In this document: one piece after another, positions 23,129 through 32,381 of the stretch
How positions within the stretch are numbered: position 1 is the first letter of the stretch
How the letters are laid out: each line of letters starts with the position of its first letter
Assembly (NCBI GenBank): GCA_020744425.1
Contig: JAGMUV010000020.1
Coordinates: 620,001-684,000, forward strand
Origin: Dactylonectria macrodidyma
Lineage: Eukaryota; Ascomycota; Sordariomycetes; Hypocreales; Nectriaceae
Reading direction: 5' to 3'
DNA length: 64,000 nucleotides
Notes under the pieces: generated by a model
The model's database searches: none
Seen by the model: the letters and a program-made list of their open reading frames with translations, nothing else
What the model was told of the DNA's origin: nothing
Program-made: the position numbers and the translations under genes

Positions 23129-23689
23129 ATGTCCATCACTGCTGGACATGGAAGACTAGCAATCGTATGGTTCCATCTTGACGCGGGTGCTGACAATCGG
23201 TCTTCAGAGGCGTCCAAGGGTGGACTACATTTATCTGTGCCTATCAAAGGGGCAATAGATATCGTCAAGTTTCAAGTTGAGAACCGAAATATTGACGCGA
23301 ACCACCAAGGCACGCAGGCCGACATATCGGAGATGATTATGGCGGCAAGACACAGAGAGAGAGAAATCAAGGAATATCTCGTGGGCAAAGGTGCTTCGCC
23401 TGGTGGTGTAGATGTAGGCGGCAATACGCCGCTGTATCACATCGCCAAAGGATGCAAAGGAAATGCCAAGGGACACCGCCACTGCTGTGTGTGTCCTCGC
23501 CGCCGAAGTGGTAATCTCAGCATTAAAGATCGGGTAGGCAAGATACTACTAAAGCTGGCACAAGACAGGTTGTTCAAGTCTGAGCCGGATAACGCGGAGA
23601 AGTGTCGTGTGCTAGTAGAGGTTCGGGACATAGGAAAGCCAATCCTCGAGGGAGCCGAGAAAGGGAACTCTTTATGCAGCATCATATAG
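23129..23689 (+). pseudogene. ankyrin-repeat remnant
   Basis: An open frame of 186 residues with degenerate ankyrin units: a GHGRLAIVWFHLDAGAD unit, then a GAIDIVKFQVENRNIDAN unit, then EIKEYLVGKGASPGGVDVGGNTPLYHIA. The consensus positions (G-x-TPL-x-x-A, LL-x-x-GA) are only partly kept, and the C-terminal part is unrelated. No upstream exon with good repeats was found. It is probably a relic of a larger ankyrin protein, although a short functional protein cannot be excluded. Confidence 0.45.
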
Positions 23690-24017
23690 ACAATGAATGT
23701 CGAGAGTCTATTGCTTCTAGTTTTTTATAGATGCGAAAACGAATACGTAATTCTTCAAATACTCGCCCTACCAAGTTCTTGCGTAGGAAATAGCCGGTCG
23801 GTTGCGCTTGTCTCCCGTATCTAAAAAATAAATTCATGGGTACGTTATACCATTGGCTACAACATATTTAGTTCAAATTAATACCTCTCGCTGAGCCAGT
23901 GTGTCTGAGGTTTTCAAGTGTGAAATTGCATTAAAGGGCGAGGATCCCTAGGACTTCATATCTCGATTCCAACCACCCTCACATCCTATAATTCCATCGT
24001 GGGGCTATTAAGAGCAA

Positions 24018-24938
24018 CTAACTTGTGATACTTATGTTATCGATCATAACGGAACATGCTTTATCCCAACTCTTCGATATAGCCAGGATCAGTTTATGCG
24101 TGCCAGACACCCACGGGGATCCCCCATCCAATGTAAATGTGCGGGACACTCGTTTCCATTGGCCACCTGTAGATCCAATCCCATCCATTGTCCAAAGAAA
24201 CCACATTCGATCGAGCATTGGGTCGACCCAACAGCCGTCTGTAATGGCTACCGACAGGCTGATGGTGTATGTGTGACGTTCACACAAAATGACCTCTTGC
24301 ACCAACGAAGGTGGATACCAACTCTGTGAAGGCGGCCGTACGACGTAAACTACCTTACTAGAGTCGGGTCCTCCTTGTTCAAGGCTCCAAGGAGTCCTCT
24401 CCGAGTCTGATATGTAGTCAATGGTCCATGGCGAAAGGCTGGTGTTTGAGGCTTCGAAGTCGCCGTTGGTAAGCAGCTCGGGAGGAGGGCATTCTGAGGG
24501 TACAACTGTCGAGGTCACGGTCTGGGTGATCGACTTCGTCTCCGTGAAATTGAAGTTCTGGGTAGATACAGAGGTGATGATGGAGGTGGCCGTTTTTGTT
24601 TGAACTATAGTTTTTTCTGTGGTCACTGTGGCAGTTTTCGTTTGAACGACAGTCCTAGCCGTGGTTGCTGTGCACTTCGTCGCAGTACATTTAGAAGCGG
24701 TGCATTTCGTTGCGGTGCATTTCGAAGCAGTGCAACTCGTGCGAGTACTTGTAGCGGTGCACTTTGAAGCAGTACATTTCGTGCGAGTAGTAGTCGCAGT
24801 AGCTGTTTTAGTTATCGTGCGAGTCGTCCTGACTGTCTGAGCAGGCAAAGTCTTTGTGATTGTTTTTGTTGTGTCTGCTGCCAGCACAGAAGTGAGGACT
24901 AGCAGCACAATCGAGACCCAATAGATGAGGCGTGCCAT
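24018..24938 (-). CDS. secreted Thr-rich repeat protein with C-terminal ligand-binding-like domain
   Basis: A single-exon protein of 306 residues, probably cell-wall associated. MARLIYWVSIVLLVLTSVLA is a signal peptide. Residues 22-125 are a low-complexity region dominated by Thr, Lys and Cys with units of the form CTASKCTAT, flanked by T-K-T-A-T units; such stretches are usually O-mannosylated stalks, but the regularly spaced cysteines are unusual. From about residue 150 a globular domain begins (CPPPELLTNGDFEASNTSLSPWTI), of the type found in fungal adhesin-like and carbohydrate-binding secreted proteins, ending with SVMIDNISITS. No GPI signal is visible. A role in adhesion or wall binding is inference. 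Confidence 0.75.
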   Translation of the reverse strand: MARLIYWVSIVLLVLTSVLAADTTKTITKTLPAQTVRTTRTITKTATATTTRTKCTASKCTATSTRTSCTASKCTATKCTASKCTATKCTATTARTVVQTKTATVTTEKTIVQTKTATSIITSVSTQNFNFTETKSITQTVTSTVVPSECPPPELLTNGDFEASNTSLSPWTIDYISDSERTPWSLEQGGPDSSKVVYVVRPPSQSWYPPSLVQEVILCERHTYTISLSVAITDGCWVDPMLDRMWFLWTMDGIGSTGGQWKRVSRTFTLDGGSPWVSGTHKLILAISKSWDKACSVMIDNISITS

Positions 24939-26442
24939 TTTAAGATTTTGCGGCTGAGGTGGCTATGATAGAAGACTCGCAGACAAGAGTGGTAGAAAAG
25001 AACTCACCTTTATAGCCAAGTCTCGGCGTATCGTGGTGGTTGTTCAACTTCATCACGTCGGAGAACTCAGGATACCGAAACTCGGTCTCAACGACGGTAG
25101 TAGCATGCAGCTTACCTCCACCATGTACATATTGCTTTCTGATTCGCAGAATCGTAAGCGATTTTATTCTGTGGCGCGTCGCTTAGGCCAATGCAACCAA
25201 TTTGACGTCCTATTGAGGCCTGGTGATGGGTTTCGGGGACCAAACGCTCAGCTTATGCCCATTTAGCTGCGTCTGGTTCACCGCTTGTATTGTAGTAGTA
25301 ACAGAGGTTTGGACAACGGGGTGCGAGAGCTGTGAGAAAATCAGGTTTAAAGAACGCTATGTGAGTCTGAGTCTATGTGGGCAACGAAGGTCTACATTTT
25401 CTTAGAAGAAACCCATACATTTGTAATTTCATTCAATACAACTTCGAGATTTCCAATGTATGACTTTTCGATTGAGAAAGGGTCATGAGTAACATCTGAC
25501 CCGCTGACTGCAGGGCCTCATCCGACGCCGCAAACCGACAGCTCAACAATGACTAGTACGGCAAGGCCGTGCAGCGTCAGCACAATAGCGTTGTAGACAT
25601 GCAGCCACAATTACTGCTTTCAGCGTTGCCTGGAACCCAAAAGGGACACTCGTCTGCCCAGTCTGACATGCTGCAAGGTAAAGCGGGATTTGCTTATTCC
25701 AAGCACCCGGATCTGTTTCTGAGAGTGTCTGTCGGCGTAAAATTATGCCGGCTGACATTCTGAAGAAATCCGACCCGCATCTGAGAAACTACGAGACTCG
25801 AGGTGTGACTGGAAATATGGGAGGAAAACAAGCAGCTAGCAAACTGAGGTTAAAAATCCTAGGAATAATTAGTTAGAAAGTGTGATATAAAGAGGGCAAC
25901 TAGGTTCTTAAATTAGGTACCTATAGGTGATTAAAAAAACATAGAAATAGAGGGAAAATATTTATAAATATATATAAAGTTCTATTAAATCAAAGTTAAA
26001 GTCTTTAGTAATACATATGTATAGGGGGGCGAGCCATAAAAAGTTAACAATACAAATAATTAATAATAGGAGTATAATATAAAGAGCTTAAACTTCAGCT
26101 TAGCCCGAGGTCACTCGATTGCGATGGCAAGTCTAGAGGTACCAAGCATGAAATGTCTCTACAGGTCTGGACTGTCTGGTTTGGTTGAGTGTGGACGACC
26201 CATCCGGTCCAGCGGCGGCCCAGCCCCATCTACCACGGTGAGTTTCCTAGGGAAGTATCTCGAAAATGATTTACTAAGTAGAGTCAAAATTCCATTGCCC
26301 TAGACTGAAGCCATGCATTAAGGATGGTGTTTGCTATGTGAGTATAGCCCTACACGAGCAAGCCAAGCCTAAGCATACGATAACTAATTGCTATGTAGCC
26401 TAGCGGATGCCGTATACAGTCTGTACCCATTTAAACACATTT
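24939..26442. other. intergenic stretch with AT-rich core
   Basis: About 1.5 kb. Between roughly 25850 and 26095 the DNA becomes strongly AT-rich (long A and T runs, TATAAATATATATAAAG, repeated TTAGTA/TAATAA), unlike either flank. Such islands often mark old repeats eroded by C-to-T mutation (RIP) in fungi. The 72-residue minus frame 25543-25758 has no recognisable product. Confidence 0.5.
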
Positions 26443-27474
26443 CTACGAATATTTGGCTACAATTCCATCCAGTTCCTCGGCAGTAAGGGCAACGACTGTC
26501 CCGTGGCGAGGACTCTTAGGCAGGCTGAAAGATTTTGAAATCTTCCAGTCTGGATGTGCAATGTCGTCTGTCTCGAGCGGAACATACCCGCGCCCAGTGA
26601 ACTCGTCGAGGAAGAGATAGAATTTCTCTCCGTTGACGTCATCCGGGTTTGACTTGAAGATGGCCGGCCCTCCAACTGCCCCTGTCCCTGCCTTAGCACC
26701 GATACAACCGGTCACCACCTTCCAGCCTTCCAAGGGGGCCAGTAGATCCTCAGAGCTCTCCTCAATGATGTCGACGCAGTTTGTTCCGTTGGTTCCAGAG
26801 TCCTTGGTGAAGCGGTAGAAGACGTCGCCTTCCTTCAGTAGGGTAGTATCAATACGATCTTTGTCTTGCCAGACGACCGGCTCGGTAAATGTGACAAAGT
26901 CACTGGTGAAGGAATACATGATACGCTGATAGGACTCTCCAGCATGATCGGGATCATCTTGGTCGTAGAGTCCGGACGCCCAATAGACCACATATTTCCC
27001 CAAATCCGTGTCATAGTAAGCCTCGGGAGCCCAGGTGTTACCGGCGGTGGGCGCTGAAACCAGGATGTGCCGTTGCTCAGACCAGTTGATAAGATCTGGC
27101 GTCTCCCAAATCTCAAGGTAGCGACTGCCGTGCCTTGTCGAGTTGGTCCAGCCCGACTCAGCTACGTGGAGATCGGTAGCGATGAGGTAGAACTTGTCTC
27201 CTTCTACTGACCGAATGAGAAAAGGATCGCGAACACCACGTGTGCCCTTCGTGGATGTGATGACTGCCTTCCCACCATTCAACTCAGTCCAAGAAAGAGC
27301 ATTGTTTCCATTACTTGCGGCAAGGAAGATGCTCTCTTGACCTTGGCTGTTGCCGGTGAAATAGACAAATACATAACCGGACAAAGGCGCCACAGCAGAG
27401 GCATGCCGTCTCACTGGGTTGCCTTGTACAACTGCAGTGGGGAGGCAGAGAGCGAGTAAAGTAAGAAATCGCAT
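26443..27474 (-). CDS. secreted GH43 glycoside hydrolase (arabinanase/xylosidase-type)
   Basis: A single-exon, 343-residue secreted enzyme. MRFLTLLALCLPTAVVQG is the signal peptide. The five-bladed propeller signatures of family GH43 are visible: GYVFVYFTGNS opens blade 1, RGVRDPFLIRS carries the conserved Asp, and AGNTWAPEAYYDTDLGKYVVYWAS carries the WAPE general-acid Glu. Length and the lack of a second domain match single-domain fungal GH43 proteins that act on arabinan or arabinoxylan side chains. The exact specificity cannot be read. With the GH7 gene it suggests plant-wall feeding, though the two are 19 kb apart and not clustered. Confidence 0.88.
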   Translation of the reverse strand: MRFLTLLALCLPTAVVQGNPVRRHASAVAPLSGYVFVYFTGNSQGQESIFLAASNGNNALSWTELNGGKAVITSTKGTRGVRDPFLIRSVEGDKFYLIATDLHVAESGWTNSTRHGSRYLEIWETPDLINWSEQRHILVSAPTAGNTWAPEAYYDTDLGKYVVYWASGLYDQDDPDHAGESYQRIMYSFTSDFVTFTEPVVWQDKDRIDTTLLKEGDVFYRFTKDSGTNGTNCVDIIEESSEDLLAPLEGWKVVTGCIGAKAGTGAVGGPAIFKSNPDDVNGEKFYLFLDEFTGRGYVPLETDDIAHPDWKISKSFSLPKSPRHGTVVALTAEELDGIVAKYS

Positions 27475-27893
27475 TGTAATTCAGGCGACAGGAATGAATG
27501 GTAAACCCGTAGTATTGTGTATGTGAGATGGGATGTGCTGCAAATAGACATTTACCCGAAGTGAAGTGGACTATCTCGGCTTTTTATGGTTCTGGCCGCG
27601 GCAAGTCGAGTCTACCGCACTTCGTCGTTCGGGTTTAGGTGTACCGACAAGTTTCGCGCGACTGCAGATCTTAACGCTCTTTGAAGCAAAGACACAGCCG
27701 CTCCACAGAGGGATCAGCATCAACACTGTTAATGCCTGAAGGGCAGGACGGGTGAAGCTGGTCTGGGCGCGCGCTTCCTGGAGTTGATCCACTTCAGCCT
27801 ATAGAGTAATGTGGGGGAATAGAGGCATCATCTGTTTGTATGCGATCCAATTAACGTCAGCTATTAGAGGTTCTCTTAAAGCGAACTTAGTAG
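27475..27893. other. intergenic stretch (GH43 promoter side)
   Basis: About 0.4 kb holding the GH43 promoter and, on the other strand, the region where the lost 5' exons of the MFS pseudogene should lie. No intact coding region. Confidence 0.4.
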
Positions 27894-29345
27894 ACCGTCT
27901 ACCAACATTTATCAGATCCTTGCGAAATGGCAGAGCGCAATGGGCAGTGGGCCACAGGGAGGTGCCTTTGTCAGCGCTTTATTTGATGACTAGATCATCC
28001 ATCACTATGGCTATAAGCCTGCCTTTAGCATTGCGCTGCTGCTGATGGCTCCCTTCATCTGCATATCCTTCTTTGGTTTCACCCTCCAGAAGCAAGCTGT
28101 TAGCCAGACTCTCTGCGGGTAAGTGATGCAGCGCCAAACATATCCACTCATTTCGCTGACTTGGCAACTCCCAAGCATTCCTTGGGGTATGATTGTCACG
28201 ATTGGTCCCGCGTACGCGTCGGAGTTATATCCCCTGAAGCTCCGACCTCTCTTGACAGCATACGTCAACATGTGTTGGGCAATTGGCCAGTTCCTCAGCG
28301 CCGGCGTGCTCAAGAGCTTTATCGACCGTACAGACAAGTGGGCGTGGCGAATTCCCTTTGCACTGCAGTGGATGTGGATTCCTGAGCCCGCCCTTGCAGC
28401 GATCTTAATGCCCGAGTCTCCATGGCATCTCATTAGAAAAGTCAGACATGCTGACGCCGAACGGGTAGTCCAGCGACTCATGGCAAAGCACAAACGATCC
28501 CACGTGCGGGCCCTCGTCGCACTCATGGTCCATACCAATCACCTCGAAGATGAGATCTCCACGGGCACATCATACCTGGATTACTTCCGTGGTGCTGATC
28601 TCCGCCGAACTGAGATGGCATGTGTTGCCTTTGTTGGTCAGGTCACTTGCGGCGTCCAGTTTGCCTACTCTGCCACATACTTCTTCCAGCGGGCTAGCCT
28701 GAACCTAGAAAATGCTTATGCACTAAATTTGGGCGCAACTGCCATAGACTTCGTTTGTAGTGCTCTTGTCTGGTTTCTGCTGAACCAAGTGGGTCGCTGG
28801 AGACTCTATGTCACCGGTATGTCGCTCGAGGCATTGTGGCTCTGCATTATCGACGCTCTAAGCTTCTCCAGAAGTGGCAGTGCGAAATGGGTACAGGCAG
28901 CTCTCTGTCTCGTCTGGCTGGAAACTTTCCATCTCTCTCTTGGTCCCGTTGAATGGGTCATTCCCTCAGAAGTTTCCTCGACTAGGCTCCGGTCCAAGAC
29001 AGTCGTCTTGGCAAGGTGTTCCTATTACCCCGTCATTCTTGTCGGAAATACGATTCAGCCATATATGATGAATCCTACGGCGTGGAATTGGAAGAGCAAG
29101 TCTGGTTTCTTTTGGTTCGCTTTCGCTTTCATTACTGCAGTTTGGGCCTTGTTCCGTATGCCTGAGACCAAGATGAGGACTCACGACGAGCTCGACTTGA
29201 TGTTTGAGGCCAAATTGCCGACGAGAAGGTTCCGCAGCTACGCTCTTGATGCTTATCAGATTGATGATGAGAAGACCAAGTCAACTGATCCTTGCTGGAT
29301 CTTGATGGTATCATCGGTGTTGGTAACCTCTTATTACACTACTGT
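27894..29345 (+). pseudogene. MFS sugar (maltose-type) transporter pseudogene
   Basis: The remains of a 12-helix major-facilitator sugar permease of the fungal maltose/alpha-glucoside type. Readable from about 27920 (KWQSAMGSGPQGGAFVSALFDD), then an in-frame TAG at 27990-27992 where the family usually has Trp (TGG to TAG), then IIHHYGYKPAFSIALLLMAPF. A normal intron (28120-28174) leads into IPWGMIVTIGPAYASELYPLKLR and a long open frame through the sugar-porter blocks ESPWHLIRK, NLGATAIDFV, VEWVIPSEVSSTRLRSKT and FRMPETKMRTHDELDLMFE. The first two or three helices are missing, and the 3' end runs straight into a tandem repeat at 29341. Loss of the N-terminus plus a nonsense codon makes it non-functional. 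Confidence 0.8.
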
Positions 29346-29525
29346 TGGTGTGGATCCGACCGTACAATCCGGGTTTAGCCACCGTCCCGATTTACACCTA
29401 ATTTGTAAGGCAACAGCCGACATCGCTGATCACAAAGCCGACTGCGGCGTCTCCCCTTTTTCTAGCTAGTCAGATCAATCATAACACACAATTCCTATGC
29501 TTCCTGCCGCGGCTAGCTTTCAATA
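29341..29525. repeat. tandem repeat copy 1 (185 bp, possibly LTR-derived)
   Basis: It starts ACTGTTGGTGTGGATCCGAC and ends CTAGCTTTCAATA. It matches copy 2 at 29544-29727 with about eight differences, one of them a single-base indel. It abuts the 3' end of the MFS pseudogene, replacing its natural terminus. The TGTTGG start is reminiscent of LTR ends of fungal Ty1/copia elements, but no matching CCAACA end was found. Confidence 0.75.
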
Positions 29526-29543
29526 ACTACATTGAAGAAGGAA

Positions 29544-29727
29544 ACTGTTGGTGTGGATCCGACCGCACAGTCCGGGTTTATCCACCGTCCCGATTTACAC
29601 CTAATTTGTAAGGCAACAGCCGACATCGCAGATCACAAAGCCGACAGCGGCGTCTCCCCTTTTCTAGCTAGTCAGATCAATCATAACACACAATTCCTAT
29701 GCTTCCTCCCGTGGCTAGCTTTCAATA
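29544..29727. repeat. tandem repeat copy 2 (184 bp)
   Basis: Direct copy of 29341-29525, separated from it by 18 bp. Downstream (29728-30030) the sequence continues into a region with short GGATCC/CCGGTCT-type internal repeats and a TATA-like TCTATATAGAGCC at 29940-29952. This arrangement would fit a longer LTR of which copy 1 is a truncated tandem duplicate. Confidence 0.7.
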
Positions 29728-30483
29728 GAAACATTCTGCTAGCTCCACGACCTTGGAAAGTCTCGTGTCAGATGGAACAGGTATGCTAGGAAAGCCCTAT
29801 GCCACATCTATCAGCTATTGAGACTGCGACCCGGTCTCAAAGGCCCGGATCTCTAGCAAGCCGGTCTCGAAGACCCGGATCCAAGGGATCCGGTCTTAAG
29901 AAAACCTTATCATAGCTCCTATGATGATGAGGGCACATTTCTATATAGAGCCGCTGCGAGCTCTCTGTTAGATAGAAAAGCAAGATCTTCCATCGCTACT
30001 AAGCTGTCTTAACCATTGCATCCCGTCTGATATCTCGATAGCGAGTGAGAGGCAGAGATAATAGGAAAAGACAAATGCAGAAGGACCCCAGTTTCCAAAT
30101 TAGTTACGAGAGTTGAAGTAATTCAAACTATATAAGAGAAAGTCATATTCGGAGTACGGTAGATATGAGATCCCATTGCCAAGGGGACAGAAACAAGATG
30201 GATGACTAATCTGTGGATTGCTCGGCGCCGAGGTGCGTTCTCAAAGGCCCGCTTATCAAGGAGCCGAGAGGTACCGACATCGGTCCGAGGCCTGCCGCCA
30301 TGCCAGGGGTGGCATCGATCATACACAATTGGGGCGCAACTCGAGACCAATATCCAGAGGGGGCGAGACGGCAATGCCTCATGTAAGCAAAGTTGATCCT
30401 TCGACAATAAAAGCATTGCGTAGAGGTACGCGGAAGTCTCTCTAGATTGCATCAAACATCACATCACATTCCACCACACGAGA
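29728..30483. other. possible LTR body and thioesterase promoter
   Basis: 29827-29905 contains alternating CCCGGATC and CCGGTCT(C/T) units. From 30120 on the sequence looks like ordinary promoter DNA and includes the palindrome at 30221-30232. No gene. Confidence 0.4.
30221..30232. promoter_or_regulatory. cluster palindrome CTCGGCGCCGAG
   Basis: A perfect 12-bp palindrome with core CGG-CG-CCG, 252 bp upstream of the thioesterase ATG. It is the leftmost copy of the motif that recurs in promoters up to the right edge of the window. Confidence 0.7.
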
Positions 30484-31591
30484 ATGCATTCCACGCACAC
30501 TAAGGTATTCGAGGATGCAATCACAGTGGTTCCGCTCTCATCATACACATATTCAGCCAACTTGAACTCTGGCTGGTCCATTGGAGATGGTAAGTTTCCT
30601 GCAAACGTTACTCCTAGTGACAGCATGGTATAGCTGTTGGTTGTTTACTGACCGTTGGATTACAACAGTCCCCCATGGAGGCTATTTGGCTGCTGTTCTC
30701 TATCGTCTCGTCTGCACGCACTTCAAACACAATCACCCACGGCGACATGCAGGCCATGCCGCCCCGATATCTATGCAGCTCTCCTTCGTGAGACGGTCAA
30801 ACGTCGGCCCGGCTCACTTGGAAGTGAAAGAGATCAAATTGGGCAGCCGTGTGTCTACAGTCAACGTCACATTGTATCAGAGGAGTCAGTCTTCAAGCGA
30901 ACAAATGGTCAAGCTCACGGGATTAGTAACAATCTCGAGCCTCCGAGAAGAAGCTGGCCTCTCCGTTCCGTTCAACTGTGCCCTGGATACTGTTCCCGAA
31001 ATACCAACACTGACGTCATGCCAAACCAGCAAAGGTGCAGCCGCTGCCTTGTGGAAGCTTGTAGAGATTCCTCATCCAGAATTTCGCAAGGCTACAGGTC
31101 ATGTTGAGACATATGTTCGCCATAAAAACTCACAAGCATTCCAGCGACATGGTATTTCAGAACAGTGGACAAGACTTGGATGGAAACAGGATGATGAAAA
31201 TGTAACTGGCAGATGGACCAACGAAGCGGCTGCTTTTCTCCTTGACGTATTTCCAAGTGCGCTTGCAAAGCTTGAGTCCCAGCTTCAGTCAGAAATTGGA
31301 ACCTATCAGCCAGTGTGGTTCCCTACCTTGACAATGAACATTGACTTCAAGAAGGAAATTCCCGAAGGTGGAGAAGAGTGGCTTTACAGTAGCGTCGCAA
31401 TGAAGCAGATTAAGAATGGGAGGACGGATATCCAGGTCGTACTTAGAGACGCATTGGGAGAGTTGATTGCACTGGCTTCGCAGGCTGGCTTGGTTATGAG
31501 CTCAGATCGCAACAGTACCGGCCCACAACGGACGGCACCGGAGAAGCTACGGAGGAACTCTGTGTATGAAGTTGAAAATGTTAAACTCTAG
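30484..31591 (+). CDS. acyl-CoA thioesterase-like (hot-dog fold) protein
   Basis: Probably a thioesterase of the TesB-like/4HBT_3 type, hydrolysing acyl-CoA to acid and CoA. Two exons, 30484-30589 and 30669-31591, with a 79-nt intron, give 342 residues. Exon 1 encodes MHSTHTKVFEDAITVVPLSSHTYSANLNSGWSIGD, whose F-x-x-A...Y-x-x-x-L-x-x-x-W pattern followed by PHGGYLAAVLYRLV after the junction is the classic start of the first hot-dog domain. A second, weaker hot-dog half follows (WFPTLTMNIDFKKEIPEGGEEWL). The exon-2 frame alone begins upstream at an ATG inside the intron, which would give a wrong N-terminus. It carries the cluster palindrome in its promoter and may release products or intermediates of the CoA pathway encoded at 57-63 kb; that link is inference. 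It ends VKL, not a convincing PTS1. Confidence 0.8.
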
Positions 31592-32381
31592 GGCTTATAT
31601 GAGCTGATATAATACAATCACAAATAGTGAGTTTTTGGGCTTCAACACAGTGAGGGCTATCTATGGAGACTTTGAATGATCTCTGGTAATAAAGCATTTG
31701 CGCATCATTTCCCCCCCCACCATCATGAGAAATCAAATCCCGCCTAACTTCACAAGAAATAGTCAAACGTAAGATGCAACTTCGCCATATGAATTGGGAA
31801 AGAAGGCGTAATTCAATAAAATAAGCATGGTCAAAAACTCAACCTTCTAAAGGTGAGCGGCACATCGTCGAAAAAACTCCTGGTTTCTGTATGGAAACCT
31901 GAGTCCTCGGCTACTCTTGCTCCACGAAGCGCTAGTATTGGTTTTCACGCAGTTGCATTCGCTCCTGTTTTTGATCTTTGCCACTCCGGCAAGATTATTT
32001 TGTCTAGGAAGTCAATATTTTTTTATTAAGTGTAGCAAGGTGTGATCGATGACAGCTCATTCGTACCCAGCTTCACTTCTAAGTTGCTGTCCGCTCCATC
32101 AAAGGGAGTTGCTGTACTCAACTTCACATGTTAATTAATATGCAGCACAGGGAATACGAACCATTACCAATTACGGTTTGTCTAATTTGGCTGAATAGCT
32201 CTGATTGGCTAGCATGGGAATGCTTGGAAGCGAGGACACTCAGCGCGGCGCCGACGGCACATGTCGCCGATATCCCAGCTGAACTAGAGTCCAGGATTCG
32301 GCGCCGACGACACCCCATCCTCCACTTGATTCGTCAACAGCCGAATGCTTTTGCACTCACAAGGCCGTGGGCAAAACCCGA
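31592..32381. other. intergenic stretch with regulator-1 promoter and a dispersed repeat
   Basis: It contains a segment at 32074-32113 (TTGCTGTCCGCTCCATC core) that recurs in diverged form at 40154-40197, and two cluster motifs at 32246 and 32298. No gene. Confidence 0.5.
32246..32307. promoter_or_regulatory. two cluster motifs: CGGCGCCG (32246-32253) and TCGGCGCCGA (32298-32307)
   Basis: The first is flanked as GCGGCGCCGA, the second as TTCGGCGCCGAC. They start 53 bp apart measured from the cores, and the nearer one is 75 bp upstream of the ATG of the Zn2Cys6 gene at 32382. This arrangement fits autoregulation or control of regulator 1 by the cluster factor. Confidence 0.65.
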
